From assembly GCA_013368445.1 (NCBI GenBank), contig JAACJO010000003.1, positions 2,790,001 to 2,854,000 of the forward strand: a stretch of DNA of 64,000 nt, written 5' to 3'. The notes below the pieces were generated by a model. It did not search any database, was not told the DNA's origin, and saw only the letters and a list, made by a program, of their open reading frames with translations. Shown here in pieces: positions 46,888 to 57,442 of the stretch. Source of the stretch: Leucocoprinus leucothites (lineage: Eukaryota; Basidiomycota; Agaricomycetes; Agaricales; Agaricaceae). The position numbers were made by a program, and so were the translations under genes. Every line of letters begins with the position of its first letter. Position 1 is the first letter of the stretch.

Positions 46888-49213
46888 ATGCAGCGTTCAT
46901 TTCTCTCAATCTTGTTAGGGCTTGCCGCGGCTTATGCGGCACAACCGACTGCTACCGTGGATCTAGGATATGCCGAATACGAAGGGAGTGTCAATCATCA
47001 AACAGGAAACATTGAGTTCTTGGGAATACGATATGCGGCTGCCCCTACAGGTGAGTGACACGTTCTTTAATTCTAAGAATCATTGTTTATTGTTGGCCAT
47101 AGGTTCTCTTCGGTGGAGGGAGCCCCAGCAACCGCAAAAGGTATCTGGTATTCAGCAGGCCAACACCCATCCGGACACCTGTTGGCAGACCGGAGCGGGA
47201 ATTGCTCCTGTTACACCTTTCCCAACTCGAAATAGTCATCATCAGAAGCGTGATTCACCTCCCCCTTCCGAAGATTGCCTTTTCCTTAAGTGAGTATGGA
47301 TCCGGAAGCTGCAACCGGCGAACTCCATAACTAATCCGATAATTAGTGTCGCGACCCCAGTCAACGGAAATGGAAGCCTTCCTGTTGTTGTTTGGATTCA
47401 TGGGTTGGTTTTCCAATTATTGAATGCCATGACGCGCCTCGAGTTCTGACATTCTTTCCAGGGGAGGTTACATGGGTAGAAGTGCTTTCGGGTTTGAGCC
47501 TGGTGACCTGATTCACGACGCCGGTGGAAGTGTCGTTGGTGTGGCCATCCAATATCGATTGGGAGTATTTGGTTTTCTTTCCAGTCAAAAGGTTCATGAT
47601 GGTGGCGTTCTGAATGCCGGACTTCGTGAGTGGTGAAGTTGAGTCTGTCAACCGCTTCGAGCCTGACTCATATCCGATAACCAGTTGACCAACGTTTCGC
47701 ACTTCAATGGGTACAAAGTCATGTATGTATTATCTTAAAAGGCCTCTTTCCTAGAGGCTTGCTGACGAAGAGTTCAACCAGATCAGCAAGTTCGGTGGAG
47801 ATCCTAATAAAGTAACAATTTGGGGAGAGTCCGCAGGTGAGATTATCTTCTTTCCACAACAATATTATATCTGACCCCGCCTCTGCAGGCGCTGGATCCG
47901 TTCTGCAGCATATTGTTGCAGACGATGGGAATACACAACCCCCACTTTTCCATGCAGCCATCACTAGCTCGACGTTCCTCCCATCTCAGTATGCCTTCAA
48001 TGACCCATTCCAAGAGGTAACCACTTACTCCTAATCACATATTCAGCACCTATTAATCTCGCTATCTCAGCAATTATTCTCGGAAGTGGTTAACGGAACA
48101 GGGTATGCCTTGGATTCATTGCACAGTTCATGTACGCTCACCCCACTCTCATAGATGCTCATCGGTGAAAGATGCGCTCGAGTGCCTTCGCCAGGTAGAT
48201 GTGACTACCCTCCAGGAGGTCAACGGGAGTGTCGGGAACAGTAGTTTTTTTGGGACGTTTATATTTGTGCCGGTTGTCGATGGAAAGCTCATCCCAAGGC
48301 GACCAACTCAGATACTTCGCGATGGAAGAGTGAACGGGGTATGTGGTTACACATCATCGGCCCCGTGTTCAGAATGTCCTGATCGTGGCCTCAGAAAGCA
48401 TTCCTAGCAATGACGAATACTTTTGAAGGAGCATTATTTGTTGATCCAGGAACTGCGTCAAGTGTTCAGGTACCCGAGTATCTAGTGAACTTGTTCCCTA
48501 GGTTTGGCAAAGCACAGGTGCAAGAAGGGACTGCTCTGTATGCGAAACAAGGAGCACCCATTGATCAGGCTATTGGGATTATGGGAGAATGTGAGTTTGA
48601 GTGTTCTCTGTTTTCGCCGCTGCTCTGAACATCCGAATCAGCGATTTTCATCTGTCCCACGTACCTTCTCTTACGCGCGTTCAAAGGCAAGGGATTCAAG
48701 GTACGTGATCCGACTCTTTAGCCAACGAACTTACTGATGAGCTGCAACGACAGGGTGAATTTGCTATTCCCCCCGGCGGTCACGCACAAGATATCGTATA
48801 CTATTTCCCCAGTTTCCCCAGGTCACGAAAAATTCCAATCCCAAAGTCTTCAGCCTTGCTCACATTTTTTACAGTGAGATGATACCTGGTGGTGTTCCCC
48901 CGTTCAACAATCCGACCTTCATCAACAACTTTGCTCAGTCGTTCTTGAATTTTGCCATGAACTTGGATCCGAATGTGAAATGGGATCCAAAGAACACTGT
49001 TCCTCGTTGGGCTAGATGGAATGAGGAGGATGTCACCGAGATGCTCTTCAATAAGACGGATAGCGGAGAACCTGTTTTCCACTCTATTCGGACGTCAGGC
49101 GATCTACTTGAACGTTGCGAGTGAGTTGATCTCGTTACGTCGATAGTTTTGGTTGGTGTGCTAATTTGGTTCATAGCTTTTGGGAGAGCGTTAGTGCGAT
49201 CACTGCACAGTAG
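46888..49213 (+). CDS. Type-B carboxylesterase/lipase, copy 4 (intact)
   Basis: Secreted ester hydrolase, same 14-exon plan, all phases consistent. Signal peptide [43 protein letters not shown] at about 47824-47890, [18 protein letters not shown], and C-terminal [11 protein letters not shown]. It starts 6792 bases after copy 2 and shares with it both the long upstream flank and the 3' flank, so the two are counterparts within a duplicated dimer. Small differences in the hydrophobic and substrate-side segments ([17 protein letters not shown]) suggest sequence diversification without loss of the catalytic residues. Confidence 0.9.
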
Positions 49214-49924
49214 CTGACCTGTGTGTATTTGACAGTTCTGATCTCAAACTATGTGATTTAGCTTGAAAAGAGATGAAATTATGAGATTTACATCTATGAA
49301 GTCAAAGACCCCAAAGGTTCTACGCGTAGGCTATCCCTTCAGCGGACCTTGACAGTGGACATCAGTGCAACAAGGGGCCTATCTGGGTCTCGCTCTATTT
49401 TATGATAATAAACACGTCCATGCGTCACAATTGGTTTGTTGGCTATAGTAGCCCAACACTTCATTTTTGTCAGCGACTTGCACTGAGTTACAGTACTTGC
49501 ATATTTCAAGCCTTCAAACAGGTCGATGGTAACTGTTAGTTAGCCTCCTGGCACTACTTTCTGTCCAGTGGCGCAGAAACCTAGATCCGCGAAATAGCTC
49601 ACAGGCGCGCTCTGCAACTCCCACGTGATCATTTGTCCACACTTCTTCGAGGCTCCCTTTGCTCAGTCTTCTGCACAGAAGTACAAGTGTGCATGTTCTC
49701 AGCTCCCTCGGGTATAATTCCTGATCTTCCTCTCTTCCGGAGCTCCAAGGATAAGTAGGTCGGGGGAAGACAAAGACTGTACAATTGATGAACACTCTCA
49801 CGCGTGTGCTAGTGAGATGCTGATATGTGGAAACGAGGCGGGGCCGCGAGAAATATCCAGATAGCAACAGCTGCTCACAGGGTCATCCACCAGGCTCTCA
49901 CAGAAACCTCATCGTTTGTTCGAG
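49214..49924. repeat. Duplicated spacer between esterase copies 4 and 5
   Basis: Near repeat of 42429-43127: the LRR-gene 3' remnant first, then about 400 bases of common esterase promoter block beginning GGTCGATGGTAACTGTTAG. Its length matches the copy 2-3 spacer to within about 15 bases. Confidence 0.65.
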
Positions 49925-52255
49925 ATGCAGCGTTCATTTTTCTCAATCTTGTTAGGGCTTGCCGCGGCTTATGCGGCACAACCGACTACTACCGTGGATC
50001 TAGGATATGCCGAATACGAAGGGAGTGTCAATAACCAAACAGGAAATATCGAGTTCTTGGGAATACGTTATGCGGCTGCCCCTACAGGTGAGCAACACGC
50101 TCTTTAATTCTAAGAATCGTTGTTTATTGTTGATTATAGGTTCTCTCCGGTGGAGAGAGCCCCAGCAACCGCAAAAGGTATCTGGTATTCAGCAGGCCAA
50201 CACCCATCCGGACACCTGTTGGCAGACCGGAGCGGGAATTGCTCCTGTTACACCTTTCCCAACTCGAAATGGTCATCTTCAGAAGCGCGATTCGCCTCTT
50301 CCTTCCGAAGATTGCCTTTTCCTTAAGTGAGTATGGATTTGGAAGCTGCGATCGACGAACTCCACAATTAATCCGATGATTAGTATCGCGACCCCAGCCA
50401 ACGGAAATGGAAGCCTTCCTGTTGTTGTTTGGATTCATGGGTTAGTTTCTCGGTTCCTGAATGTCATGACGCCCCTCGAGCCCTGACATTCTTTCCAGGG
50501 GAGGCTACATGGCCGGAACTGCTTTTGGATTCGAGCCTGATGACCTGATTCACGACGCCGGTGGAGGTGTCGTCGGTGTGGTTATTCAATATCGATTGGG
50601 GGTTTTTGGTTTTCTTTCTAGCCAAAAGGTTCATGATGGTGGCGTTCTGAATGCCGGACTTCGTCAGTGGTCAAGTTGAATCTGCTAACCGCTTCAAGTC
50701 CGACTCATATCCAATAACTAGTCGACCAGCGTTTCGCGCTTCAATGGGTACAAAGTCATGTATGTATTATCACCAAGGACCTCTTTCCAGGTGACTTGCT
50801 AAAAAGCGTTCAACTAGATCAGCAAGTTTGGTGGAGATCCTAGCAAAGTGACCATTTGGGGAGAGTCGGCTGGTGAGGCTATTTTCTTTCCACAACTATA
50901 GTGTATCTGACTCCGCCTCTGCAGGTGCTGGATCTGTCCTCCAACATATCGTTGCGGACAATGGGAATACGCAACCTCCACTTTTCCATGCAGCCATCAC
51001 CAGCTCAACGTTCCTCCCATCCCAATATGCCTTCAATGACCCATTCCAGGAGGTGATTAGCTACTCCTAATCACTTCTTTAATATATATTAATTCCACCT
51101 TCTCAGCAATTATTCTCGGAAGTGGTTAACGGAACAGGGTATGCCTTAAAATTCACTGCATGGCTCATGTAAACTCACACCACTCTCATAGATGCTCATC
51201 GGCGGAAGACGTGCTCAAGTGCCTTCGCCAGGTAGATGTGACTACCCTCCAGGAGGTCAACGGGAGTGTCGGGAACAGTAGTTTCTTTGGGACCTTTATA
51301 TTTGTGCCGGTTGTTGATGGACAACTCATCCCAAGGCGACCAACTCAGATACTTCGTGATGGACGAGTGAACGGGGTACGTGGTTATACATCGTCGGCCC
51401 TGTGTTCAAAATGTTCTGATTGTAGCCTCAGAAAGCATTCCTAGCAATGACGAATACTTTTGAAGGAGCATTATTTGTTGATCCAGGAACTGCGTCAAGT
51501 GTTCAGGTACCCGAGTATCTAGTGAACTTGTTCCCTAGGTTTGGCAAAGCACAGGTGCAAGAAGGGACTGCTCTGTATGCGAAACAAGGAGCACCCATTG
51601 ATCAGGCTATTGGGATTATGGGAGAATGTGAGTTTGAGTGTTCCCTGTTTTCGCCGCTGCTCTGAACATCCGAATCAGCGATTTTCATCTGTCCCACGTA
51701 CCTTCTCTTACGCGCGTTCAAAGGCAAGGGATTCAAGGTACGTGATCCGATTCTTTAGCCAACGAACTTACTAATGAGCTGCAACGACAGGGTGAATTTG
51801 CTATTCCCCCCGGCGGTCACGCACAAGATATCGTATACTATTTCCCCAGTTTCCCCAGGTCACGAAAAATTCCAATCCCAAAGTCTTCAGCCTTGCTCAC
51901 ATTTTTTTTACAGTGAGATGATACCCGGTGGTGTTCCCCCGCCGTTCAACAATCCGACCTTCATCAACAACTTTGCACAGTCGTTCTTGAATTTTGCCAT
52001 GAACTTGGATCCGAATGTGAAATGGGATCCAGAGAACACTGTTCCTCGCTGGGATAGATGGAATGAGGGGGGAGTTACTGAGATGCTCTTCAACAAGACG
52101 GATAGTGGAGAGCCCATTTTCCACTCTATTCAGACGTCAAGCGATTTACTTAAACGTTGCAAGTGAGTTGATTTCGTTAAGTCGACAGTTTTGGTTCGCG
52201 TGCTAATTTGGTTCATAGCTTTTGGGAGAGCGTTAGTGAGACCACTGCACAGTAG
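49925..52255 (+). CDS. Type-B carboxylesterase/lipase, copy 5 (intact, mosaic)
   Basis: Secreted ester hydrolase with the common 14-exon plan and intact catalytic motifs: HGGGYMAGTAFGF, GESAG at about 50864-50925, [18 protein letters not shown] with six C, and C-terminal FWESVSETTAQ (stop 52253-52255). It starts 6797 bases after copy 3. Its 5' two thirds follow copy 3, including identical intron text around 50880-51000. From exon 10 to exon 13 it is almost identical to copy 4, introns included. That is the pattern expected from gene conversion or unequal exchange. Confidence 0.9.
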
Positions 52256-52640
52256 CTGACCCACGTGTACCCCGAAAGTTTTGTTTTTAAACTATGTGAT
52301 TGGCCTTGAAGAGAGAAGAGATTTATAAAATTCACATCGATCGGGTCAGAGACCCCAAATGTTTCTCCGCATAAATCATTGCCTGAGATCGCGATACTCG
52401 CCAACTTCGGATACTTTAGTTTCAGGGTCATGTCCACTGGCTACGTACCCACGCGAGACATCAAGCCCAGGATTAAAAGGATGGCTTGGGCGCAGACTCA
52501 TCTCGAAAGAAAGTGAAAGCAGCTCAGGGTATCGTCCCAAAAGCCGAGTAATAGTCGTTATCAAGGAAGGTGGTGAACACTCACTTCTTCACTCAGTTAT
52601 CAAAAGCAGGGATAGGCTGAGTAGCAGCCACAGGAAATAA
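52210..52640 (-). pseudogene. LRR-type gene remnant beside esterase copy 5
   Basis: On the minus strand, two out-of-frame pieces match the middle of the larger LRR-type gene just to the right. TRLLGRYPELLSLSFEM is like ARLLGRSPGLQAFTFQI, and DMTLKLKYPKLASIAISGNDL is like DMTLKLKYLKLVGIAIPGNDF. It is a truncated second copy, overlapping the last exon of esterase copy 5 on the opposite strand. It is not a functional gene. Confidence 0.65.
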
Positions 52641-52652
52641 GCAATAACTAAG

Positions 52653-54071
52653 TCAGAGACACCGAGTATTTCTCCAGACAGCTAGGGAAAAATTCAGGCG
52701 CGGATTGACTTTCCAAAGGTCTAAAACACTTGATATCAACTCGTCTGGTGACTCATTTGGGTTTCCCCCCACCCCGTGCATGTAACAGAAAAGCCCATCC
52801 CGCAGCATCGGTCTTGTAGCTAACGTGGGCCAGCACTTCACTCGCTTGAGGCGGGGAAGGCCAACTGCAACCTCGAGCCACATTCTCTGGATAATTTGTA
52901 CTGGGTAAATCTACCAGAGCCCAATTATACTTAATACTTACTCACCAATGGTTGCACAGCCAAATGTTCGTTACTATTCCCATAACGAGTGCAAGTCACC
53001 CAGCATCGAAGGTTGGCTAACGACTTGCACTGAGCTATCTGATTCAAATACTCTTGGGTTATATTGCTTGTCCATGCAGTAGCGATTGATGTGCCGATCT
53101 TGAACGATCTCAGCGTGTGCTGGTGAAGTGGAAGAACGGAAGAGAAGAACTGGTAGACGAGGTCATTTGAATCATCTTTAGGGTGTCTGGGGTGTAGATA
53201 AAGGCGCTCGATTCCAGAGTAGGATGAGAGGTACTGGAATACAGATGGTGGGTGGATGCAGTCAATGGCAAGGCCTTTAAGGTATATCCTCTTCTCCAGA
53301 AGTGTCTGGCAGATCAAGTCCCAAGGATCAGGTGAAGTAATCGACGTGCGGTTAAAGACAATCTTCAGGGTCTCTAGTGACACAAAATGCCGCAAATGGA
53401 CGTGGAAATCATTGCCCGGGATTGCGATCCCTACCAGTTTGAGGTACTTTAGTTTCAGGGTCATGTCTGTTGGCCACGACGCCACACGAGACATTAAGTC
53501 TGAAAACAAGATTATACCAGGTGGGTGCTGTGGGCGTGGGATCTGGAATGTGAACGCCTGTAGTCCGGGACTCCGCCCTAGAAGTCGGGCAACAGTCTTG
53601 ATCAGCGAGATTGGAGGACATTTGTTTCCAGTCCAAGTGATTGAGAGGGAGGATAGATTAGACAATGCTTTCAAAGAAAACGTGTGATCAAGTTGTTCTG
53701 CTCCTAGGCGGAAGAGAATGTGTACTTCCTTCAGGACTGGGAGGGAGCCAAGAGCATTAATAAATCTACGGATTAGGACCATAGGAATGCATTTGGCATC
53801 AGGCGTGTACTTCCAACTATATAGAGGACTTTAGAACCAGTTGGTGAGGGTATCGCGTGTAAAGGACTAACCTCAGTACTCGCAATTTGTTTAATGTCGG
53901 CGTTAGGTCAGCTAGAAGATCTAGCCAAGGTAGTTGCTGGTTGAGTCTCAAAGGTGGGAGGTTAATCTCAGCTTTGTGACAGAACCGGCGCAATACCGTA
54001 GTCTCAGAAGCTAAAGATGCCACTCTAATATCCCGACATAGAGCAGTGGAACTTGGATGAAGGGTGGGCAT
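52653..54071 (-). CDS. F-box/LRR-type protein gene, N-terminus unresolved
   Basis: Leucine-rich protein of the kind that in mushrooms often follows an N-terminal F-box; I did not find the F-box itself. The main exon (52931-53782) encodes 283 residues with repeated leucine/hydrophobic spacing: NLSSLSITW, RSPGLQAFTF, LKLKYLKLVGIAI, LETLKIVF, IERLYLHP and LRSFKIGT. An upstream exon at 53817-54071 (ETTVLRRFCHKAE, LNKLRVLRLV) and a downstream one at 52653-52883 (GLPRLKRVKCWPTLATRPML) belong to the same family. Splice joins between these blocks are plausible but not fully fixed. Fragments of its 3' half are scattered after every esterase copy from 2 to 5, so it was part of the duplicated unit. Confidence 0.55.
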
Positions 54072-54309
54072 GATCCGAAAAGTTTTGAAAATGACGGGTG
54101 TAAGCTTTTCCTCGATCCGCTTGGAGGTTACTCGTAGGTTCTTCAGGTCGGGAAAACTCTGGGAAAAAGGGACATGAGGGGAAGCCTATGGTATGACCGA
54201 TGTAATTTTGGATTTCCTACCGAATACTCGGCGATCCTGAGCAAAAGCTCAGCCGGTAATAATTCGAGGTGATTTAAACCCATCATGGTACAGGAAATAG
54301 GGAAGGGGC

Positions 54310-55478
54310 TGAAGATGAGATGACTGTCAGAAAGACTTAGGCATCTCGTGAGACAGACCAGGGATTGAATATATTAGAGGGAGTCAGAGTGGCCGATTCA
54401 AGCGTGACTGACTTTAGCCAAAATCGACACAAGATCGAATTTTACTCTGATCACCCCTCAAATAAATTCTGCCCTGTGTCGGTCCTCTTGCTGTTCCACT
54501 GTCTGAGAAAGCCTGGGGTATGCATATATCATATTTATCATTATACTTAAATTACTGAAAGAAATAAAACTATTTCTCCGAGACCAATCTCGTAGCATCA
54601 CTCACACCCATCCCCAGGGGTCATACTAAATCTCAACAGTAAGCCAAAAGTTACTGCATAGCTTCGGTGGTTGCACGGTGCTCGTCTCAAAAGGAAATAT
54701 ACTCGAGCTTGCACACACTCTCCTTTGACCCTGATTTTGACCTCCAACTTGAGTTAAATACGGCTCTTCAAGTTGGTCCCACAAATTGATACTCAAGCTC
54801 TTCGTGCGTTACTCTCGAACTTTGAGTTTTGGTTGCAATTCAATAAAACAACACACAGTATATTTATCGTAAGTTGGTTGACCAAGTTCTGAATGTCAGC
54901 CAAGTTTATTGAAATTTCAGAGCGGGGCTAAAAAGCCGGTACGACGATGAAAGTCGATCTTCGGTCTTCCCACAGTTGGGCCCAGAATCGATGTCTTAAC
55001 CGGACTCTTGCCACTCCCTCTGTTGAATATTGAATATTATTGGAGTCTCACGGTCTTGCGTGATAGTGGAAGAAGTTTATGGTCGCACTTGTGGGTACTA
55101 GGCTAGAGCCTACGTCCTGACCAAACCACCTCTTCAACCAGAAAAAGCCCTGCCAACGGGAACACTAGAGCATGACTGAGGTTTTCGCTAGGTGCAAGTG
55201 CCGAGCTCTGCCGAGCAGGAAAATGTCACCAGAAGGCTACCGGCATGGGTAAAATTGTGATCCGTGCCGAAGGCGATAAGATGACAAGTCAAATGATTAC
55301 TTATGCGAGTGAAAGCTGGGACTTGTTTAGCTAAAGACTAAACTGCTGTTAACATTCGACTTTGCTCGGGAGCTCTTGACTTTTAATCACCGTCGTGATC
55401 TGTACACTGCTCGTCTTATTTCCCGGCTCGATTTTCGTGTATCGCTGGCTGGGGTGCTAATCTCGGACTCTCGGAGGA
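54310..55478. other. Intergenic, nothing recognised
   Basis: More than 1 kb between the presumed 5' end of the LRR-type gene and the F-box gene (divergent). No exon chain, RNA gene or clear repeat was found. Confidence 0.35.
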
Positions 55479-57360
55479 ATGTCAACGACAAATGCGAATG
55501 CCGGTAGCGCGAGTCTGTTGGACTTGCCGCATGAACTGGTAGAAGAGATTTTGGTTCGATGCGATCCGGTGGATGTGGCGAGGGCTTCTATGGCTTGTCG
55601 GAGGTTGTATGGTGTGGTGTATGGCGTTTTGACTCTAGGGGCGTTGTCGAACGTTCAAGACGGCTCTGGAATTGCTTTGGATGGAGTGGAAAAGAAAAGG
55701 AGGAGGGTGCTGTGGAGGGAGTTGTATTTGAATCAGCCGTTGGATGATTTGAGGAAGTGTGTTAATTGGTTGGGATATACGCGCGCCACCTTATCGAATG
55801 GTACCCCAAACCCAGGCTCAAGCGGGGAATTCAGCGAGGAAGAAGAAGATATTGATTGGGAGAAAGAAATGCAGAGTGTGATTCGTGCGCGGACGCTTTT
55901 ATCGGACGTGAGAGCGTGTCGAGGGAGGAAGATTTGAAAGAGGTATTGAGGACCTTGTTGAGGTTAGTTGAGTGGGTTCCACCTGTTGATTCGCGGGTTG
56001 ATTTGGCGAGGAATCTGGTTTGGGTGCCGGTTACGTTGAAGGAGTTTTTGGATATTGTGGAAGGAGGCGTTGTTGTTCTTCCCTCTTCGTCGTTGGAGTC
56101 TGCAATTTCTCAATCCACTACCACTACCGATGGCGAGGAGGATACGCAACACACGCAGTGGAAGCTTCCTCCGAAGGAGCAATGGACAACGGAAACGAAA
56201 CAATTGCATGCGCAGTTGCGTACGCTTTATGGTCTCACAAGATCGGATTTGACGAGGAAAAGGAGAGTGGAAAGTCGGGGTTGGGTGTATGATATGCGGA
56301 AATATACGCCAGGGAATGAATATGGGCCGTTGAGAGATGGTGCAAAGTATGTCGACTGGGAGCTTTTGGAAAGGGTGCATCATGTTGTGAGTATGCATAT
56401 TGTTTGGGAGAGTGTGAAGGGGTGGGTTGAGAGTGGTGTTTTTGATGAGGGTGTTAATGAGAGTGAGGAGGGACCTGCGATGAAGAAACCTGGGTTCGAG
56501 TATATGATTTATCCGCTGAGTATGCCGTTTACTCAGGCTGTGTGTATGGGAAACGCGGAGGGATCTTCTGCTGAAGGGATGAGGGGAAAGGTAGCCGGGG
56601 AAGTGTGAAAGGCGTACCGTTTATCCAGGTTGCGAGCGCAGAGCAAGAGGGAATTGGGGATGTGGCCAAAGGTGTGGATTGGGTTGGAGTCGGGGGCACT
56701 TGGTCAATATTCTTTTGTTTCTGCGATCATCGCGAACTTATGGGTGCGTGCATTCATACCTCATGAGACTTTCACAAGTTCGAAGGCGATTATTTGTAGA
56801 CTTCAATGGGTCTGTGGACGCAGATGGAAAGCTGGATACCTCGTTGTTCGAAGATGAAGAATTTACAGAAGTATTTAGGAAGATAGAGGTCAACTTTAAA
56901 GTGACGAGAGTTGCAAACGATCCAGAACATCCTGGTCGACCGATTATTGGATTTGTGGGGAAGTGAAGCCACCATCGACGTCGACGATGTATGGAGTCGT
57001 GCAGCTTACAGCCGATAATCACATAAAATGGCAATTCGTGAGTATCTTTTCCTTTTGACTCTGCTTGTGCATGTGACTTATTCGTGTGCTTAGTACTCGG
57101 GGGATGCTGGAGAACGCGCGATTTGGAGGTGAGTACGGCAGCACGCGTGAATAGGGGCTATAATATCTGAATGAGGTAAAGCTCCGTTGGTATCCAGGTT
57201 GGCGGTGTTGGGTCCTCCTATGGTGTCCTAGGATGCTGGACAACGGTCTTTCACGATTCAGATGACCCAGTTGGTATGTCTTCCTGATTTCCTGAGCACC
57301 CTCAGTATGGCCTTACCAGCCCCTTCAGGTCCGTTCTGGATGCAGAGGCAGACTACTTAG
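55479..57360 (+). CDS. F-box protein with several one-base frame breaks
   Basis: Starts with an F-box: LLDLPHELVEEILVRCDPVDVARASMACRRLYGVVYG, expected to bind Skp1 in an SCF ubiquitin ligase. The protein continues with DLKEVLRTLLRLVEWVPPVDSRVDLARNLVWVP, PPKEQWTTETKQLHAQLRTLYGLT, a GVGGTWSIFFCFCDHRELM region, VDFNGSVDADGKLD, then GEVKPPSTSTMYGVVQLTADNHIKW. It ends QVGGVGSSYGVLGCWTTVFHDSDDPVGPFWMQRQTT. The clear later introns follow GT-AG, one only 35 bases long (about 56741-56775). The frame is lost near 55900, 56590 and 56962, each fitting one missing base, the last within a GGGG run. The coding text is otherwise well preserved. This is therefore either a young pseudogene or a normal gene with deletion errors. 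Confidence 0.7.
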
Positions 57361-57442
57361 AAGTAGCACCAAACATGTGTAAACAGACAATTAATAACCA
57401 GCCCCTGACTGCGCGCTCTTGTTTCTGAGACTAACTCTGACC

